Source: an uncultured Eubacteriales bacterium | Lineage (GTDB): Bacteria; Bacillota; Clostridia; Oscillospirales; Acutalibacteraceae | NCBI GenBank assembly: GCA_934445035.1 | Contig: CAKSDI010000003.1 | Coordinates: forward strand, 62,001 to 126,000 | Length of the DNA: 64,000 nt | Direction of reading: 5' to 3' | In this document: in pieces, positions 51,974 through 60,258 of the stretch | How positions within the stretch are numbered: the stretch's first letter is position 1 | How the letters are laid out: the number at the start of each line of letters is the position of its first letter | The notes under the pieces: generated by a model | What the model was told of the DNA's origin: nothing | What the model saw: the letters and a program-made list of their open reading frames with translations, nothing else | Database searches by the model: none | Program-made: the position numbers and the translations under genes

Positions 51974-53572
51974 TTACTTCTTTTTCATAGCGGCTTCTAT
52001 AAAGCCTTTAAACAGCGGGTGCGCTATATTCGGTCTCGATTTGAATTCGGGGTGGAACTGAACTCCCACATAAAAATCCCTGTCCGAAAGCTCGACTGTT
52101 TCTACAAGCCTGCCGTCGGGCGAAAGACCAGATAAAGTAAGTCCCGCGTCTTCAAGAACAGTCCTGTAATCGTTATTGAATTCATAGCGGTGGCGGTGTC
52201 TTTCGGAAATCTCCTTCGATTTATAGCATTTAAACATCGTGGTGTTTTCTTTGATAACGCACGGATAAGCACCGAGCCTTAAAGTACCGCCCTTATCCAC
52301 GCTGTCGCTCTGACCCGGCATAAAATCGATAACTTTATTTTTGCAGATCTCATCAAATTCGCCCGAATCCGCGTCAGTGATTCCTGCAACATTTCTTGCA
52401 TACTCTATTACCGCTATCTGCATTCCGAGGCAAATTCCGAAATAAGGGATCTTATTTTCTCTCGCATATTTTGCGGCTAAGATCATTCCCTCAATTCCTC
52501 TTCCGCCGAATCCGCCCGGAACGATTATTCCGTCAAGATGAGCTAAAAGGTCGCGGTATGTATCGTTTGTAAGAGTTTCGGAATCTATCCAGTTTATCTT
52601 TACCTTTGTATCGAGAGAATATCCTGCGTGCCTTAATGCTTCGGCAACGGAAAGATAAGCGTCGTGCAGCTGAACATATTTTCCTATAAGACCGATATTT
52701 ACTTCGTTTTTCGCCGCCTTTATTTTCTTTACCATTTCGGTCCATTCGGTAAGATCGGGAGATTTCGCTTCTATTCCGAGTTCTCTTAAAACGACCGATG
52801 AGAAATCGGCTTTTTCAAGCATAAGAGGAGCTTCATAAAGGCAAGGGATAGTAAGATTTTCTATAACGCAATCGGGTTTAACATTGCAAAACATTGAGAT
52901 CTTTTTGAAGATAGATTCTTCCAAAGGCTCATCGCACCGCAAAACAATAATATCAGGCCTTATTCCCATTCCCTGCAATTCTTTTACAGAATGCTGGGTA
53001 GGCTTGGATTTATGCTCATCCGATCCGCTTAGGAAAGGAACAAGGGTAACATGGATAAACAGGCTGTTTTCTTTTCCGACTTCCAAAGATATCTGCCTTA
53101 CCGCCTCAAGAAACGGCTGTGACTCTATATCGCCTATCGTGCCGCCTATTTCGGTGATGACAACATCGGCGTCTGTCTGCTTTCCTACTCTGTAAACAAA
53201 ATCCTTGATTTCATTTGTGATATGAGGAATTACCTGCACCGTGGAGCCTAAATATTCTCCCCTGCGCTCTTTATTAAGCACATTCCAATAGACCTTACCT
53301 GTTGTGAGGTTTGAGAATTTGTTAAGATTTTCATCTATAAATCTTTCATAGTGGCCGAGATCAAGGTCGGTTTCAGCGCCGTCTTCCGTAACATAAACTT
53401 CGCCGTGCTGATATGGACTCATAGTTCCCGGATCGACATTGATATACGGATCGAGCTTCTGCGCCGCAACTTTAAGACCTCTTGCTTTTAAAAGTCTGCC
53501 GAGTGAAGCGGCAGTTATTCCCTTTCCGAGACCTGATACAACTCCGCCGGTAACAAAAATATATTTTGTCAT
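51974..53572 (-). CDS. pyrG: CTP synthase
   Basis: 532-aa enzyme converting UTP to CTP with ATP and glutamine. The N-terminal synthetase domain opens with KYIFVTGGVVSGLGKGI and includes the GTMSPYQHGEV loop. The C-terminal class I glutamine amidotransferase has the nucleophile in GICLGMQ and the His-Glu pair in QFHPEFKSRP. No pyrG attenuator (an initially transcribed G run) is clear in the short upstream gap of 14 bases, so it is probably transcribed with the ANTAR gene. Confidence 0.97.
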   Translation of the reverse strand: MTKYIFVTGGVVSGLGKGITAASLGRLLKARGLKVAAQKLDPYINVDPGTMSPYQHGEVYVTEDGAETDLDLGHYERFIDENLNKFSNLTTGKVYWNVLNKERRGEYLGSTVQVIPHITNEIKDFVYRVGKQTDADVVITEIGGTIGDIESQPFLEAVRQISLEVGKENSLFIHVTLVPFLSGSDEHKSKPTQHSVKELQGMGIRPDIIVLRCDEPLEESIFKKISMFCNVKPDCVIENLTIPCLYEAPLMLEKADFSSVVLRELGIEAKSPDLTEWTEMVKKIKAAKNEVNIGLIGKYVQLHDAYLSVAEALRHAGYSLDTKVKINWIDSETLTNDTYRDLLAHLDGIIVPGGFGGRGIEGMILAAKYARENKIPYFGICLGMQIAVIEYARNVAGITDADSGEFDEICKNKVIDFMPGQSDSVDKGGTLRLGAYPCVIKENTTMFKCYKSKEISERHRHRYEFNNDYRTVLEDAGLTLSGLSPDGRLVETVELSDRDFYVGVQFHPEFKSRPNIAHPLFKGFIEAAMKKK

Positions 53573-53586
53573 TTTAAGTACTCCTC

Positions 53587-54168
53587 TTATTTATATGTTA
53601 ATATTATATTTTCAGCAATTTTCTTTTTGGTAACGCATCTGTCCATTGCTTGCTTTTCAATAAACTTATGGGCTTCGTTCTCAGTCATTTTAAGCTGATC
53701 TATAAGCAGCCATTTTGCCCTGTTTACAAGCCTTATCTCTTTCATTTCCTCTTCTACGGAAACTGTTTTCTCTTCCATTCTTTTAAGCCGCTCGCAGGTT
53801 CCGCAGAGAAGCTGCAAAGAAGAAGTTATCATTCCCGCCGTTGTCGGCTTTTGAAGAGTTAAAACTCCGAATCTCGAAACCTGTGCCGAAATATCGGGCA
53901 GAAATTCGGATTTTACTATAAGTAATACGCCCGTCGTAGAGCAGCTGCAAAGGTCAAGAGCAAATCTTGTTCCGAAATCATCGGGCAAAGGCGCGTTTAT
54001 TATCACAATATCGGGGCGCTTTTGCAAAACCCTGCGCCTTGCAGAAGCGATATCGGATAAAATAACCGTATTAAATCTTGACTCCGGCAAGATAGGCATA
54101 ACAGACATATTGAATTTTTCGGAAGCCGATACCAAAAGAAGATCGTATATTCTTTCTTCAAGCTGCAA
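53587..54168 (-). CDS. ANTAR-domain RNA-binding regulator
   Basis: 193-aa protein. Residues 1 to about 120 look like a receiver fold, but the phosphorylation site has Asn where Asp is expected (DIVIINAPLPDD), so it is probably not phosphorylated. A coiled-coil linker (RMEEKTVSVEEEMKEI) leads to a C-terminal ANTAR three-helix domain (about 135-193, AKWLLIDQLKMTENEAHKFI). ANTAR proteins bind paired RNA hairpins and stop terminator formation. The start is TTG with AGGA seven bases upstream. It lies between glnA and pyrG and likely controls the glnA leader. Confidence 0.87.
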   Translation of the reverse strand: MQLEERIYDLLLVSASEKFNMSVMPILPESRFNTVILSDIASARRRVLQKRPDIVIINAPLPDDFGTRFALDLCSCSTTGVLLIVKSEFLPDISAQVSRFGVLTLQKPTTAGMITSSLQLLCGTCERLKRMEEKTVSVEEEMKEIRLVNRAKWLLIDQLKMTENEAHKFIEKQAMDRCVTKKKIAENIILTYK

Positions 54169-54186
54169 GCCTTTTTCCTCCCGATT

Positions 54187-55395
54187 TTAAGAAATATATT
54201 CTCCGATTACCGATTCGGGAAGATTTTCCCGAATAAAATCGCTTTGTTTTGCCGCCGATTTTGCTTCATCAAGACTTTCCGGCAAAGACTCGGTATCAAT
54301 TAATTCATTCTCGGTCAAAGCAAACATATTGACATCTTTCGGATCTCTTAACTTGTAATTTTCTTCTATTCCCTCGCCTGCCGCTTTCATTATAAGATAA
54401 AAAGCAAGATAAGGATTGCACAAAGGATCGGGCGATCTTAATTCCGCCCTTTTGAATTCTCCCTCGGCTGCAGGAACTCTTATAAGCTGAGATCTGTTTT
54501 CATTAGACCAGGAAATGAATTTCGAAGCCTTATCTCTGCCGAGCCTTAAATACGACTCCTCGCAGACATTAAGAAAAGCGGTGATCTCATTAGATCTTTT
54601 TAATATTCCCTCTATAACATTTGAAAGAACATCTTCTCTTTTTTCCGATTTTGCAGAAATATTTATATGCATTCCGTTTCCGGGGCAGTTTTTAAGCGGT
54701 CTCGGAGAAAATGAGGCCCAAAGCCCGTTTCTCGCCGCCACGGTGTTTACAACCGATTTGAATGTTACGGCATTATCCGCCGCTGTAACAGGATCGGAAT
54801 ATCTGAAATCTATTTCATTTTGTCCCGGTCCCTCTTCGTGATGGGAGCTTTCGGGAATTATTCCCATTTGCTCAAGAGTTAAGCATATTTCTCTGCGGAC
54901 ATTCTCGCCCTTATCTTCGGGAGCAATATCCATATATCCTGCGTTATCATAAGGTATAAGAGTTTTTTCGCCGTTTTCATCGAGCTTGAATAAATAAAAC
55001 TCCATTTCCGCGCCGAAATAATACTTTTCGCCTTTATCCTCCGCGTCTTTTACGGCTTTTTTAAGAATATGCCTTATATCGCCTTCGAAAGGCGTGCCGT
55101 CTGGATAAGTGATATTGCAGAACATTCTTACCACTCTTCCGTGCTCGGGGCGCCACGGCAAAACGCTCAAAGTGCCGCAATCGGGGTGCAAAAACAAATC
55201 GGAATGAACGCAGGTCGAAAAACCTCTGACAGCCGATCCGTCAATAGCAATTCCCGTGCTTAAAGCTTTTTTCAGCTCGCCCGGCATTATAGAAATGTTC
55301 TTTTGCAAACCGAAAACATCGCAAAACGCAAGCCTTATAAACTTAACATCTTTTTCTTCTACATACTGTAAAATTTCTTCAGAGGTATAATTCAT
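54187..55395 (-). CDS. glnA: Glutamine synthetase type I
   Basis: 402-aa enzyme making glutamine from glutamate, ammonia and ATP. It has the FCDVFGLQKN N-terminus, the catalytic GAEMEFYLF, GPGQNEIDFRY, the GNGMHIN loop, and NRSQLIRVP with the ensuing RSPDPLCNPYLAF. No adenylylation-loop tyrosine is seen, fitting the Gram-positive GSI-alpha type; it is slightly shorter than the usual 440 aa. The ATG at 55395 follows AGGTAGAG; the frame runs on upstream through the leader terminator, which is not coding. Control is probably by the leader and the adjacent ANTAR protein. Confidence 0.94.
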   Translation of the reverse strand: MNYTSEEILQYVEEKDVKFIRLAFCDVFGLQKNISIMPGELKKALSTGIAIDGSAVRGFSTCVHSDLFLHPDCGTLSVLPWRPEHGRVVRMFCNITYPDGTPFEGDIRHILKKAVKDAEDKGEKYYFGAEMEFYLFKLDENGEKTLIPYDNAGYMDIAPEDKGENVRREICLTLEQMGIIPESSHHEEGPGQNEIDFRYSDPVTAADNAVTFKSVVNTVAARNGLWASFSPRPLKNCPGNGMHINISAKSEKREDVLSNVIEGILKRSNEITAFLNVCEESYLRLGRDKASKFISWSNENRSQLIRVPAAEGEFKRAELRSPDPLCNPYLAFYLIMKAAGEGIEENYKLRDPKDVNMFALTENELIDTESLPESLDEAKSAAKQSDFIRENLPESVIGEYIS

Positions 55396-55410
55396 ATTCT
55401 CTACCTGCCT

Positions 55411-55480
55411 TAAAAAAATAAAGCGCTCATCGGAAAAGGGCAATAATCCCTTCTGCCGAATGAACGCCGTTGCCCATCTG
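55411..55480 (-). promoter_or_regulatory. glnA leader with alternative terminator and competing helix
   Basis: On the minus strand GCGTTCATTCGG (55456-55467) pairs with CCGATGAGCGC (55423-55433), enclosing AAGGG/CCCTT, and a T-rich run follows (55411-55422): an intrinsic terminator. GGGCAA (55470-55475) can instead pair with TTGCCC (55438-55443), which would disturb the terminator. This is an attenuator arrangement; a clear ANTAR hexaloop pair was not identified by eye. Confidence 0.65.
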
Positions 55481-55487
55481 CTGATTA

Positions 55488-55516
55488 ATTATATCACACC
55501 AAAAAAATCCTGTCAA
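55488..55516 (-). promoter_or_regulatory. Consensus SigA promoter of glnA
   Basis: TTGACA (55511-55516), exactly 17 bases, TATAAT (55488-55493): a perfect consensus promoter on the minus strand, with an expected start near 55480, just before the attenuator. Confidence 0.88.
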
Positions 55517-55537
55517 TCGGATTTGATTATTTTTTTA

Positions 55538-55584
55538 AAAAGCAAAAGAGAGTCGCTTAAAATTCGCGGCTCTCTTTTGCTTTT
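55538..55584. terminator. Strong hairpin of unknown ownership
   Basis: AAAAGCAAAAGAGAG (55538-55552) pairs perfectly with 55570-55584; CGC/GCG extends the stem inside to about 19 pairs with a 9-base loop. T tracts flank it. It lies between the divergent glnA and M23 genes, upstream of the glnA promoter, where no annotated gene needs a terminator. Two smaller hairpins follow (55602-55622 and near 55630-55646). I see no ORF here. Confidence 0.55.
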
Positions 55585-55774
55585 AAGGGGTTTGAGGAGA
55601 GAATTCCTAATTTTTAGGAATTATACCTTAAGGGTGCGGCTCCCTTTTCGGTACAAGTATATATTAAACCATAAATTTGTACTTTCTATGAACGCAATTT
55701 TAATTTTTTAGAGAATATATATTAATAATTTTGTGCATAATAGCTTTGACAATGAAAAACAAGGAGAAATCAAA

Positions 55775-56470
55775 ATGAAATACAGCGATTATTCATCTGA
55801 TAATTCAAAGAAAATAAAAAAGAATGTTTACGGCGTGATTTTTTGCTGCATAGCTTTCTTAGCGGTGATCATAAGATTATCCGTCAATAATAAGGCGAAA
55901 GTTAAAGAAAATAAAAATTCATCAATTATAAACAGTCAGTCATATAATGATAAGGATACCTCAAAGGCTTCTTCTCAGACTGAAAATAAAGTTACAAGCG
56001 AGCCTTATTCAGAGCCCGCGCCTGCGGCTTCAAGCACCGCCGAAGCTCCCGCCAAAACCGAAACAAAAGCTCCCACATTTGTAAATGCAGTTGAAGGAGC
56101 GGTTATTAAAGGCTACAGCGACACTAATCTGCAGTTTTCAAAAACATTTAATGATATGAGAATTCATTCGGGCGTGGATATTGCGGCTAAAGCCGGCACA
56201 AAGGTAAAAGCCGTAAGCCAGGGCAAAGTAATCTCAGTTGAAAACTCTCTTACCACGGGCAAGACCGTGACTGTAGATCACAGCGGAATAACCGTAAAGT
56301 ACTGCGGACTTGCAGTTATAAATGTATCTCAAAATGACGCCGTCAATGCGGGAGACACTTTAGGCACTCTCGGCGAAATTCCCTCCGAGTGCGAAGATCC
56401 CTCTCATCTTCATTTAGAGGTTTACCGTGACGGAAATGTGATTTCTCCTAATGAAATAATGCCTAAATAA
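55775..56470 (+). CDS. M23 metallopeptidase-like protein, SpoIIQ-like
   Basis: 231-aa protein. A short cytosolic N-terminus and one membrane helix (about 19-37) are followed by a Ser/Glu/Pro/Ala-rich linker and a C-terminal LytM/M23 domain from about residue 105. Zinc ligands are intact: H-x3-D in IHSGVDIAA and H-x-H in HLHLEV. The VEGAVIKGYS...MRIHSGVDIA layout resembles clostridial SpoIIQ, which with SpoIIIAH joins mother cell and forespore, and which keeps its metal site in clostridia. AAGGAG lies eight bases before the ATG at 55775. SpoIIQ identity is likely but not proven. Confidence 0.8.
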   Translation: MKYSDYSSDNSKKIKKNVYGVIFCCIAFLAVIIRLSVNNKAKVKENKNSSIINSQSYNDKDTSKASSQTENKVTSEPYSEPAPAASSTAEAPAKTETKAPTFVNAVEGAVIKGYSDTNLQFSKTFNDMRIHSGVDIAAKAGTKVKAVSQGKVISVENSLTTGKTVTVDHSGITVKYCGLAVINVSQNDAVNAGDTLGTLGEIPSECEDPSHLHLEVYRDGNVISPNEIMPK

Positions 56471-56505
56471 GATGCCCTCGACATAATCGCTTAGGGGCAT
56501 AAAAT

Positions 56506-56539
56506 CAGGCTGTAAGAAAATTCATTTTCTTACAGCCTG
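56506..56539. terminator. Bidirectional terminator between the M23 gene and glyA
   Basis: CAGGCTGTAAGAAAAT and ATTTTCTTACAGCCTG pair over 16 bases with a 2-base centre, so the loop uses the inner pairs; T-rich ends lie between convergent genes. Confidence 0.88.
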
Positions 56540-56544
56540 TATTT

Positions 56545-57780
56545 TTAATATATCGGGAATTTTTTGCAAAGCTCTTTTACACCGCTTGCTACTTTTTCCT
56601 TGTTTTTGTTATGATCTTCAATTATATCTGCTATAAAGCCTGCGATAAGCTCCATTTCCGGCTCTTTAAACCCTCTTGAAGTCACGGCGGGAGTTCCTAT
56701 TCTAAGTCCGCTCGTAATAAAAGGACTTAAAGTTTCATTCGGAATGGTGTTTTTATTGGCGGTTATATGTACCTCGTCAAGATATGCCTCAAGTTCTTTT
56801 CCGGTAAGACCGGTGTTTGTAAGGTCAAGAAGCATAAGATGATTGTCCGTTCCGTTAGATACTATTTTTATCCCGCGGTCTTTAAGGCTGGAGCTAAGCT
56901 TTGCCGCGTTTTTCACTATCTGCTTTTGATATTCCTTGAATTCATCGGTGAGCGCCTCGCCTAAAGCCACCGCCTTTGCGGCGATGATATGCATAAGAGG
57001 TCCGCCCTGAGTGCCGGGGAAAACCGCCTTATCGATCAATTTTGCATATTTCTCTTTGCAAAGTATCATTCCGCCTCTCGGACCTCTTAAGGTTTTATGA
57101 GTAGTGGTGGTCACAACATCGGCAAAGGGAACGGGCGACGGATGAAGACCTGCCGCAACAAGCCCCGCAATATGCGCCATATCCACCATTAAATATGCTC
57201 CCACTTTATCCGCTATTTCCCTGCAGCGCTTAAAATCAATAATCCTTGAATACGCGCTAGCTCCTGCTATTATCATTTTCGGCTTGCAATCAAGAGCGAT
57301 TTTTTCCATTTCATCGTAATCAATAGTTTCGGTTTCTTTATCCACACCGTAAGGCACTATATTAAAGTATTTACCCGAAATATTAACAGGCGAGCCGTGA
57401 GATAGATGGCCTCCCTGCGATAGGTTCATTCCCATAACGGTATCTCCGGGATTTAAAAGCGCAAAGAAGACCGCAAGGTTTGCATTTGCTCCAGAATGAG
57501 GTTGAACATTCGCATGCTCCGCTCCAAAGAGTTTTTTAGCCCTTTCTCTCGCAATATTTTCGACTATATCTACATATTGACAGCCGCCGTAATATCTTTT
57601 CCCCGGATATCCTTCGGCATATTTATTTGTAAGAATTCCTCCTGCGGCAAGCAATACCGCCTGAGAAACGATATTTTCGGAAGCGATAAGCTCAATGTTT
57701 TCACGCTGACGGCAAAGCTCGGACTCGCAGGCCGCCGCTACTTCGCTGTCAAAAGACGAAAGATTTTCAAAAAAATTCAT
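56545..57780 (-). CDS. glyA: Serine hydroxymethyltransferase
   Basis: 411-aa PLP enzyme converting serine and THF to glycine and methylene-THF. It has the ELIASENIVS start, the YGGCQYVD segment, HGSPVNISGKYF, DMAHIAGLVAAGLHPSP and the PLP lysine in TTTTHKTLRGPRGG. It is a single gene with its own promoter and ends at a terminator shared with the M23 gene. Confidence 0.97.
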   Translation of the reverse strand: MNFFENLSSFDSEVAAACESELCRQRENIELIASENIVSQAVLLAAGGILTNKYAEGYPGKRYYGGCQYVDIVENIARERAKKLFGAEHANVQPHSGANANLAVFFALLNPGDTVMGMNLSQGGHLSHGSPVNISGKYFNIVPYGVDKETETIDYDEMEKIALDCKPKMIIAGASAYSRIIDFKRCREIADKVGAYLMVDMAHIAGLVAAGLHPSPVPFADVVTTTTHKTLRGPRGGMILCKEKYAKLIDKAVFPGTQGGPLMHIIAAKAVALGEALTDEFKEYQKQIVKNAAKLSSSLKDRGIKIVSNGTDNHLMLLDLTNTGLTGKELEAYLDEVHITANKNTIPNETLSPFITSGLRIGTPAVTSRGFKEPEMELIAGFIADIIEDHNKNKEKVASGVKELCKKFPIY

Positions 57781-57815
57781 AGCTTTTCCTCTTTTTTAAA
57801 TTTAGTATTTTATTA

Positions 57816-57844
57816 AATATAACATATTATTTAAATATTTGCAA
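57816..57844 (-). promoter_or_regulatory. Promoter of glyA
   Basis: TTGCAA (57839-57844), 17-base spacer, TATATT (57816-57821) on the minus strand, 36 bases before the ATG. Confidence 0.6.
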
Positions 57845-57980
57845 TATAAATTAAAAACAGATTTGTCCACGGTACGCGTACAAATATTTTGTCGATTTTC
57901 GATTTTGGTTAAAAATGTTAAATTGATTTGTATTTTTGGTTTATAAAATTAGTTTTTGAACCTAATCAGTAAAAAAAGTG

Positions 57981-58009
57981 TAGCAATTTTATAACAAATG
58001 TGATAAAAT
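57981..58009 (+). promoter_or_regulatory. Promoter of the branched-chain amino acid transporter operon
   Basis: TAGCAA (57981-57986, weak), 17-base spacer, TAAAAT (58004-58009) with an extended TG at 58001-58002, 33 bases before the ATG. The rest of the 57845-57980 stretch is AT-rich; it holds a GTACGCGTAC palindrome at 57872-57881. Confidence 0.55.
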
Positions 58010-58041
58010 ACCTTTATATTTAAAAACGGAGGGATTTTCTA

Positions 58042-59307
58042 ATGAAAAAAATTATTGCTATGCTTTTATGTATTGCAATGGCTCTTACCTGTCTTGCAGG
58101 CTGCGCAGGCGGCTCATCAAGCGGAAAAGCCACAGCTTATGTTATCGCAGAAAAAGGCGATACATATTCTTTAGGTCTTGCTAACAACTTTAAAACTGCT
58201 TTTGAAAAGCTCGGCGGCAAGGTAGTTATGGAAACATTTCCGACCAACACCACAAACTTTTCCGACTATCTTCAGAAAGCTCTTGATAACAACGCAGATG
58301 TAATTTTTGCACCTAACTCTACAACAGTTGCGGCAAACTTACTTAAGAATGCCGACGATCTCGGAATCGAGTGCCCCATTCTTGCAGGCGATACCTGGGA
58401 ATCTTCGGTTATCTTAGACGCTATAAAGGGAACCGACCTTGAAGTTTACTGCTCAACATTCTTCGATGAGAACGACTCTTCTTCAACAGCGGCTTCCGAT
58501 TTTGTAAAGGGCTTCAAAAAATGGCTCAATGCAAATAAAGATTATTATGAAATGAACGGCGGAAACGATATAGTTGCCGCTGTATCAGCTCTCGGATTTG
58601 ACGCTTATAATGTTGCTCTTGCGGCTATCCGCGAGGCGGCTAAAAACAAAGGCGCCGATCTTACTTCCGTTGATGTAGCTTCTGCATTATGGACTCTTAC
58701 ATATGAAAACGGAGTAGCAGGAAAGATACAGTTTGATAAAAACGGCGACGCTATAAAAGACAGTGCATACATCAAGAAAGCCGGCGACGGTAAGTTTGAG
58801 TTCAAAAAGCTTCAGACTGTTAAAAATGACGCTGTTCAGGCTACCGCTTTTGATTACGGCGACGCTCAGGGCATCAAGCTTGACACCGCTAACAAAAAGA
58901 TCGTTATAGGCGTTTACGAGCCTACTTCCGGCGCTAACGCCGCAGGCGGCAAGCAGGAGGTTATCGGAATTCAGTACGCTAACTCTCTTGACAACACCGT
59001 TGAAATAGCAGGCGAAAAGTATAAGGTTGAAGTTTATGTAAGCGATAACGGCTCTTTGGAAGAGAACGCAGTAACTGCCGCTTCCAACATAGTTTCCAAA
59101 AAAGCGCTTATCTCTCTCGGATCTTACGGATCGGGCGTTTCTATCGCAGCTGCAAAGACCTTTGAGGCTGCTTGTATGCCGGCTATAGGCATCTCCTGCA
59201 CAAACGCTTCTGTTACAGAAGGAAACAACTATTATTTCCGTACTTGCTTCCTTGATCCTTTCCAAGGCTCTGTAATGGCTAAGTTTGCTTGGGATCTTAT
59301 AAAATAA
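58042..59307 (+). CDS. Branched-chain amino acid-type binding lipoprotein with swapped halves
   Basis: 421-aa Peripla_BP_6/LivJ-type binding protein. The signal peptide ends in lipobox LAGC (Cys21). Residues 30 to about 260 match the C-terminal part of normal LivJ (TAYVIAEKGDTYSLGL, then DVIFAPNST, ALGFDAYNVALAAI and GKIQFDKNGDAIKD). After a linker of about 25 residues, 286-418 match the N-terminal part (KIVIGVYEPTSGANAAGG, SLGSYGSGVS, YYFRTCFLDPFQGSVMAKFAWD). The order is reversed relative to the family, yet the frame is open and both halves are complete. It heads the livH-M-G-F operon, so it is probably functional as a circular permutant. Confidence 0.9.
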   Translation: MKKIIAMLLCIAMALTCLAGCAGGSSSGKATAYVIAEKGDTYSLGLANNFKTAFEKLGGKVVMETFPTNTTNFSDYLQKALDNNADVIFAPNSTTVAANLLKNADDLGIECPILAGDTWESSVILDAIKGTDLEVYCSTFFDENDSSSTAASDFVKGFKKWLNANKDYYEMNGGNDIVAAVSALGFDAYNVALAAIREAAKNKGADLTSVDVASALWTLTYENGVAGKIQFDKNGDAIKDSAYIKKAGDGKFEFKKLQTVKNDAVQATAFDYGDAQGIKLDTANKKIVIGVYEPTSGANAAGGKQEVIGIQYANSLDNTVEIAGEKYKVEVYVSDNGSLEENAVTAASNIVSKKALISLGSYGSGVSIAAAKTFEAACMPAIGISCTNASVTEGNNYYFRTCFLDPFQGSVMAKFAWDLIK

Positions 59308-59321
59308 TTCAGTTTATTCTT

Positions 59322-59355
59322 AAAAGTACGGTAGGAATTACCTGCCGTACTTTTT
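59322..59355 (+). terminator. Terminator-like hairpin between the binding protein gene and livH
   Basis: AAAGTACGG and CCGTACTTT pair with an inner AGG/CCT helix and are followed by a T run. It probably lets the binding protein gene be expressed more than the permease genes, as is usual in ABC importer operons. Confidence 0.75.
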
Positions 59356-59374
59356 GCATTGAAAGGTTTTTAGT

Positions 59375-60256
59375 ATGAATATAGTTCCTTACCTTATAAG
59401 AGGTCTTGCAACGGGCGGTCAGTTCGCGCTTGTTGCAATAGGATACACAATGGTATACGGTATTCTTAAACTGATCAATTTCGCACACGGCGATCTGTTT
59501 ATGGTATCGGGAATAATGCTCATTTATCTTGTTGCCGATTTCCCGACAATGCCTATTTGGATTTCAGTTGCGCTTATGATCATTCTAACCGTATTCATAG
59601 GTTTCCTTATTGAAAAATGTGCCTATTCTCCCCTGCGCCAGGCTCCGAGAATGTCGGTTATGATATCGGCGATAGGCGTTTCTTATCTGCTTCAGAACTT
59701 AGTTTGCTATATCACCGGCGGACTTTCAAAGCAGTTCCCCGATATTCCGTTAATAAGCGACAGCATTCGTCTTTTCGGCGTTAAAGACAAGCTTGCGGTA
59801 TTCCTCTCTCCGATAATCGCAATAGTGCTTACTGTTTTGCTTGTGCTTGTTATCAATCACACGAAATTCGGAATGTCTATGAGAGCGGTTTCAAAGGACT
59901 TTGAAACTTCACAGCTTATGGGTATTAAAATAAACAATGTTATTTCCGTAACATTTGCTATAGGCGCTTTCCTCGCGGCAATAGGCTCTGTTCTTTATTT
60001 TGCAAAGAACACAGGTATTAACCACCTCGCGGGATCGACCCCCGGAATAAAAGCATTTATCGCGGCGGTTGTCGGCGGTATAGGCTCTGTCCCCGGTGCT
60101 GTTATCGGTGCGCTGATTATCGGAGTTGTAGAAAGCCTTTCGAAAGCTTTCGGTCTTGCAGATTTCAGCGATGTTATTTCTTTTGCATTGCTTATTATAA
60201 TCCTCATTGTTAAGCCTACGGGCATATTGGGCGAAAAAACTACGGAGAAGGTGTAA
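59375..60256 (+). CDS. livH: Branched-chain amino acid ABC transporter permease LivH
   Basis: 293-aa membrane permease with about eight helices. The family start LIRGLATGGQFALVAIGYTMVYGI and INFAHGDLFM, the EKCAYSPLRQAPRMS region and the conserved loop (GIKAFIAAVVGGIGSVPGAVIG) are present. It forms the channel with LivM. It follows the terminator-like hairpin and is two bases from livM. Confidence 0.95.
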   Translation: MNIVPYLIRGLATGGQFALVAIGYTMVYGILKLINFAHGDLFMVSGIMLIYLVADFPTMPIWISVALMIILTVFIGFLIEKCAYSPLRQAPRMSVMISAIGVSYLLQNLVCYITGGLSKQFPDIPLISDSIRLFGVKDKLAVFLSPIIAIVLTVLLVLVINHTKFGMSMRAVSKDFETSQLMGIKINNVISVTFAIGAFLAAIGSVLYFAKNTGINHLAGSTPGIKAFIAAVVGGIGSVPGAVIGALIIGVVESLSKAFGLADFSDVISFALLIIILIVKPTGILGEKTTEKV

Positions 60257-60258
60257 AA

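Noticed and set aside
55396..55443. Longer N-terminus for glnA
   Set aside because: The extension is the leader terminator region; the ATG at 55395 has the ribosome site and family N-terminus.
58042..59307. Pseudogene or simple misassembly explanation for the swapped binding protein
   Set aside because: Both halves are complete, the frame is open, the two cut ends correspond and there is no shared sequence at the joins that would cause a collapse; still listed for checking.
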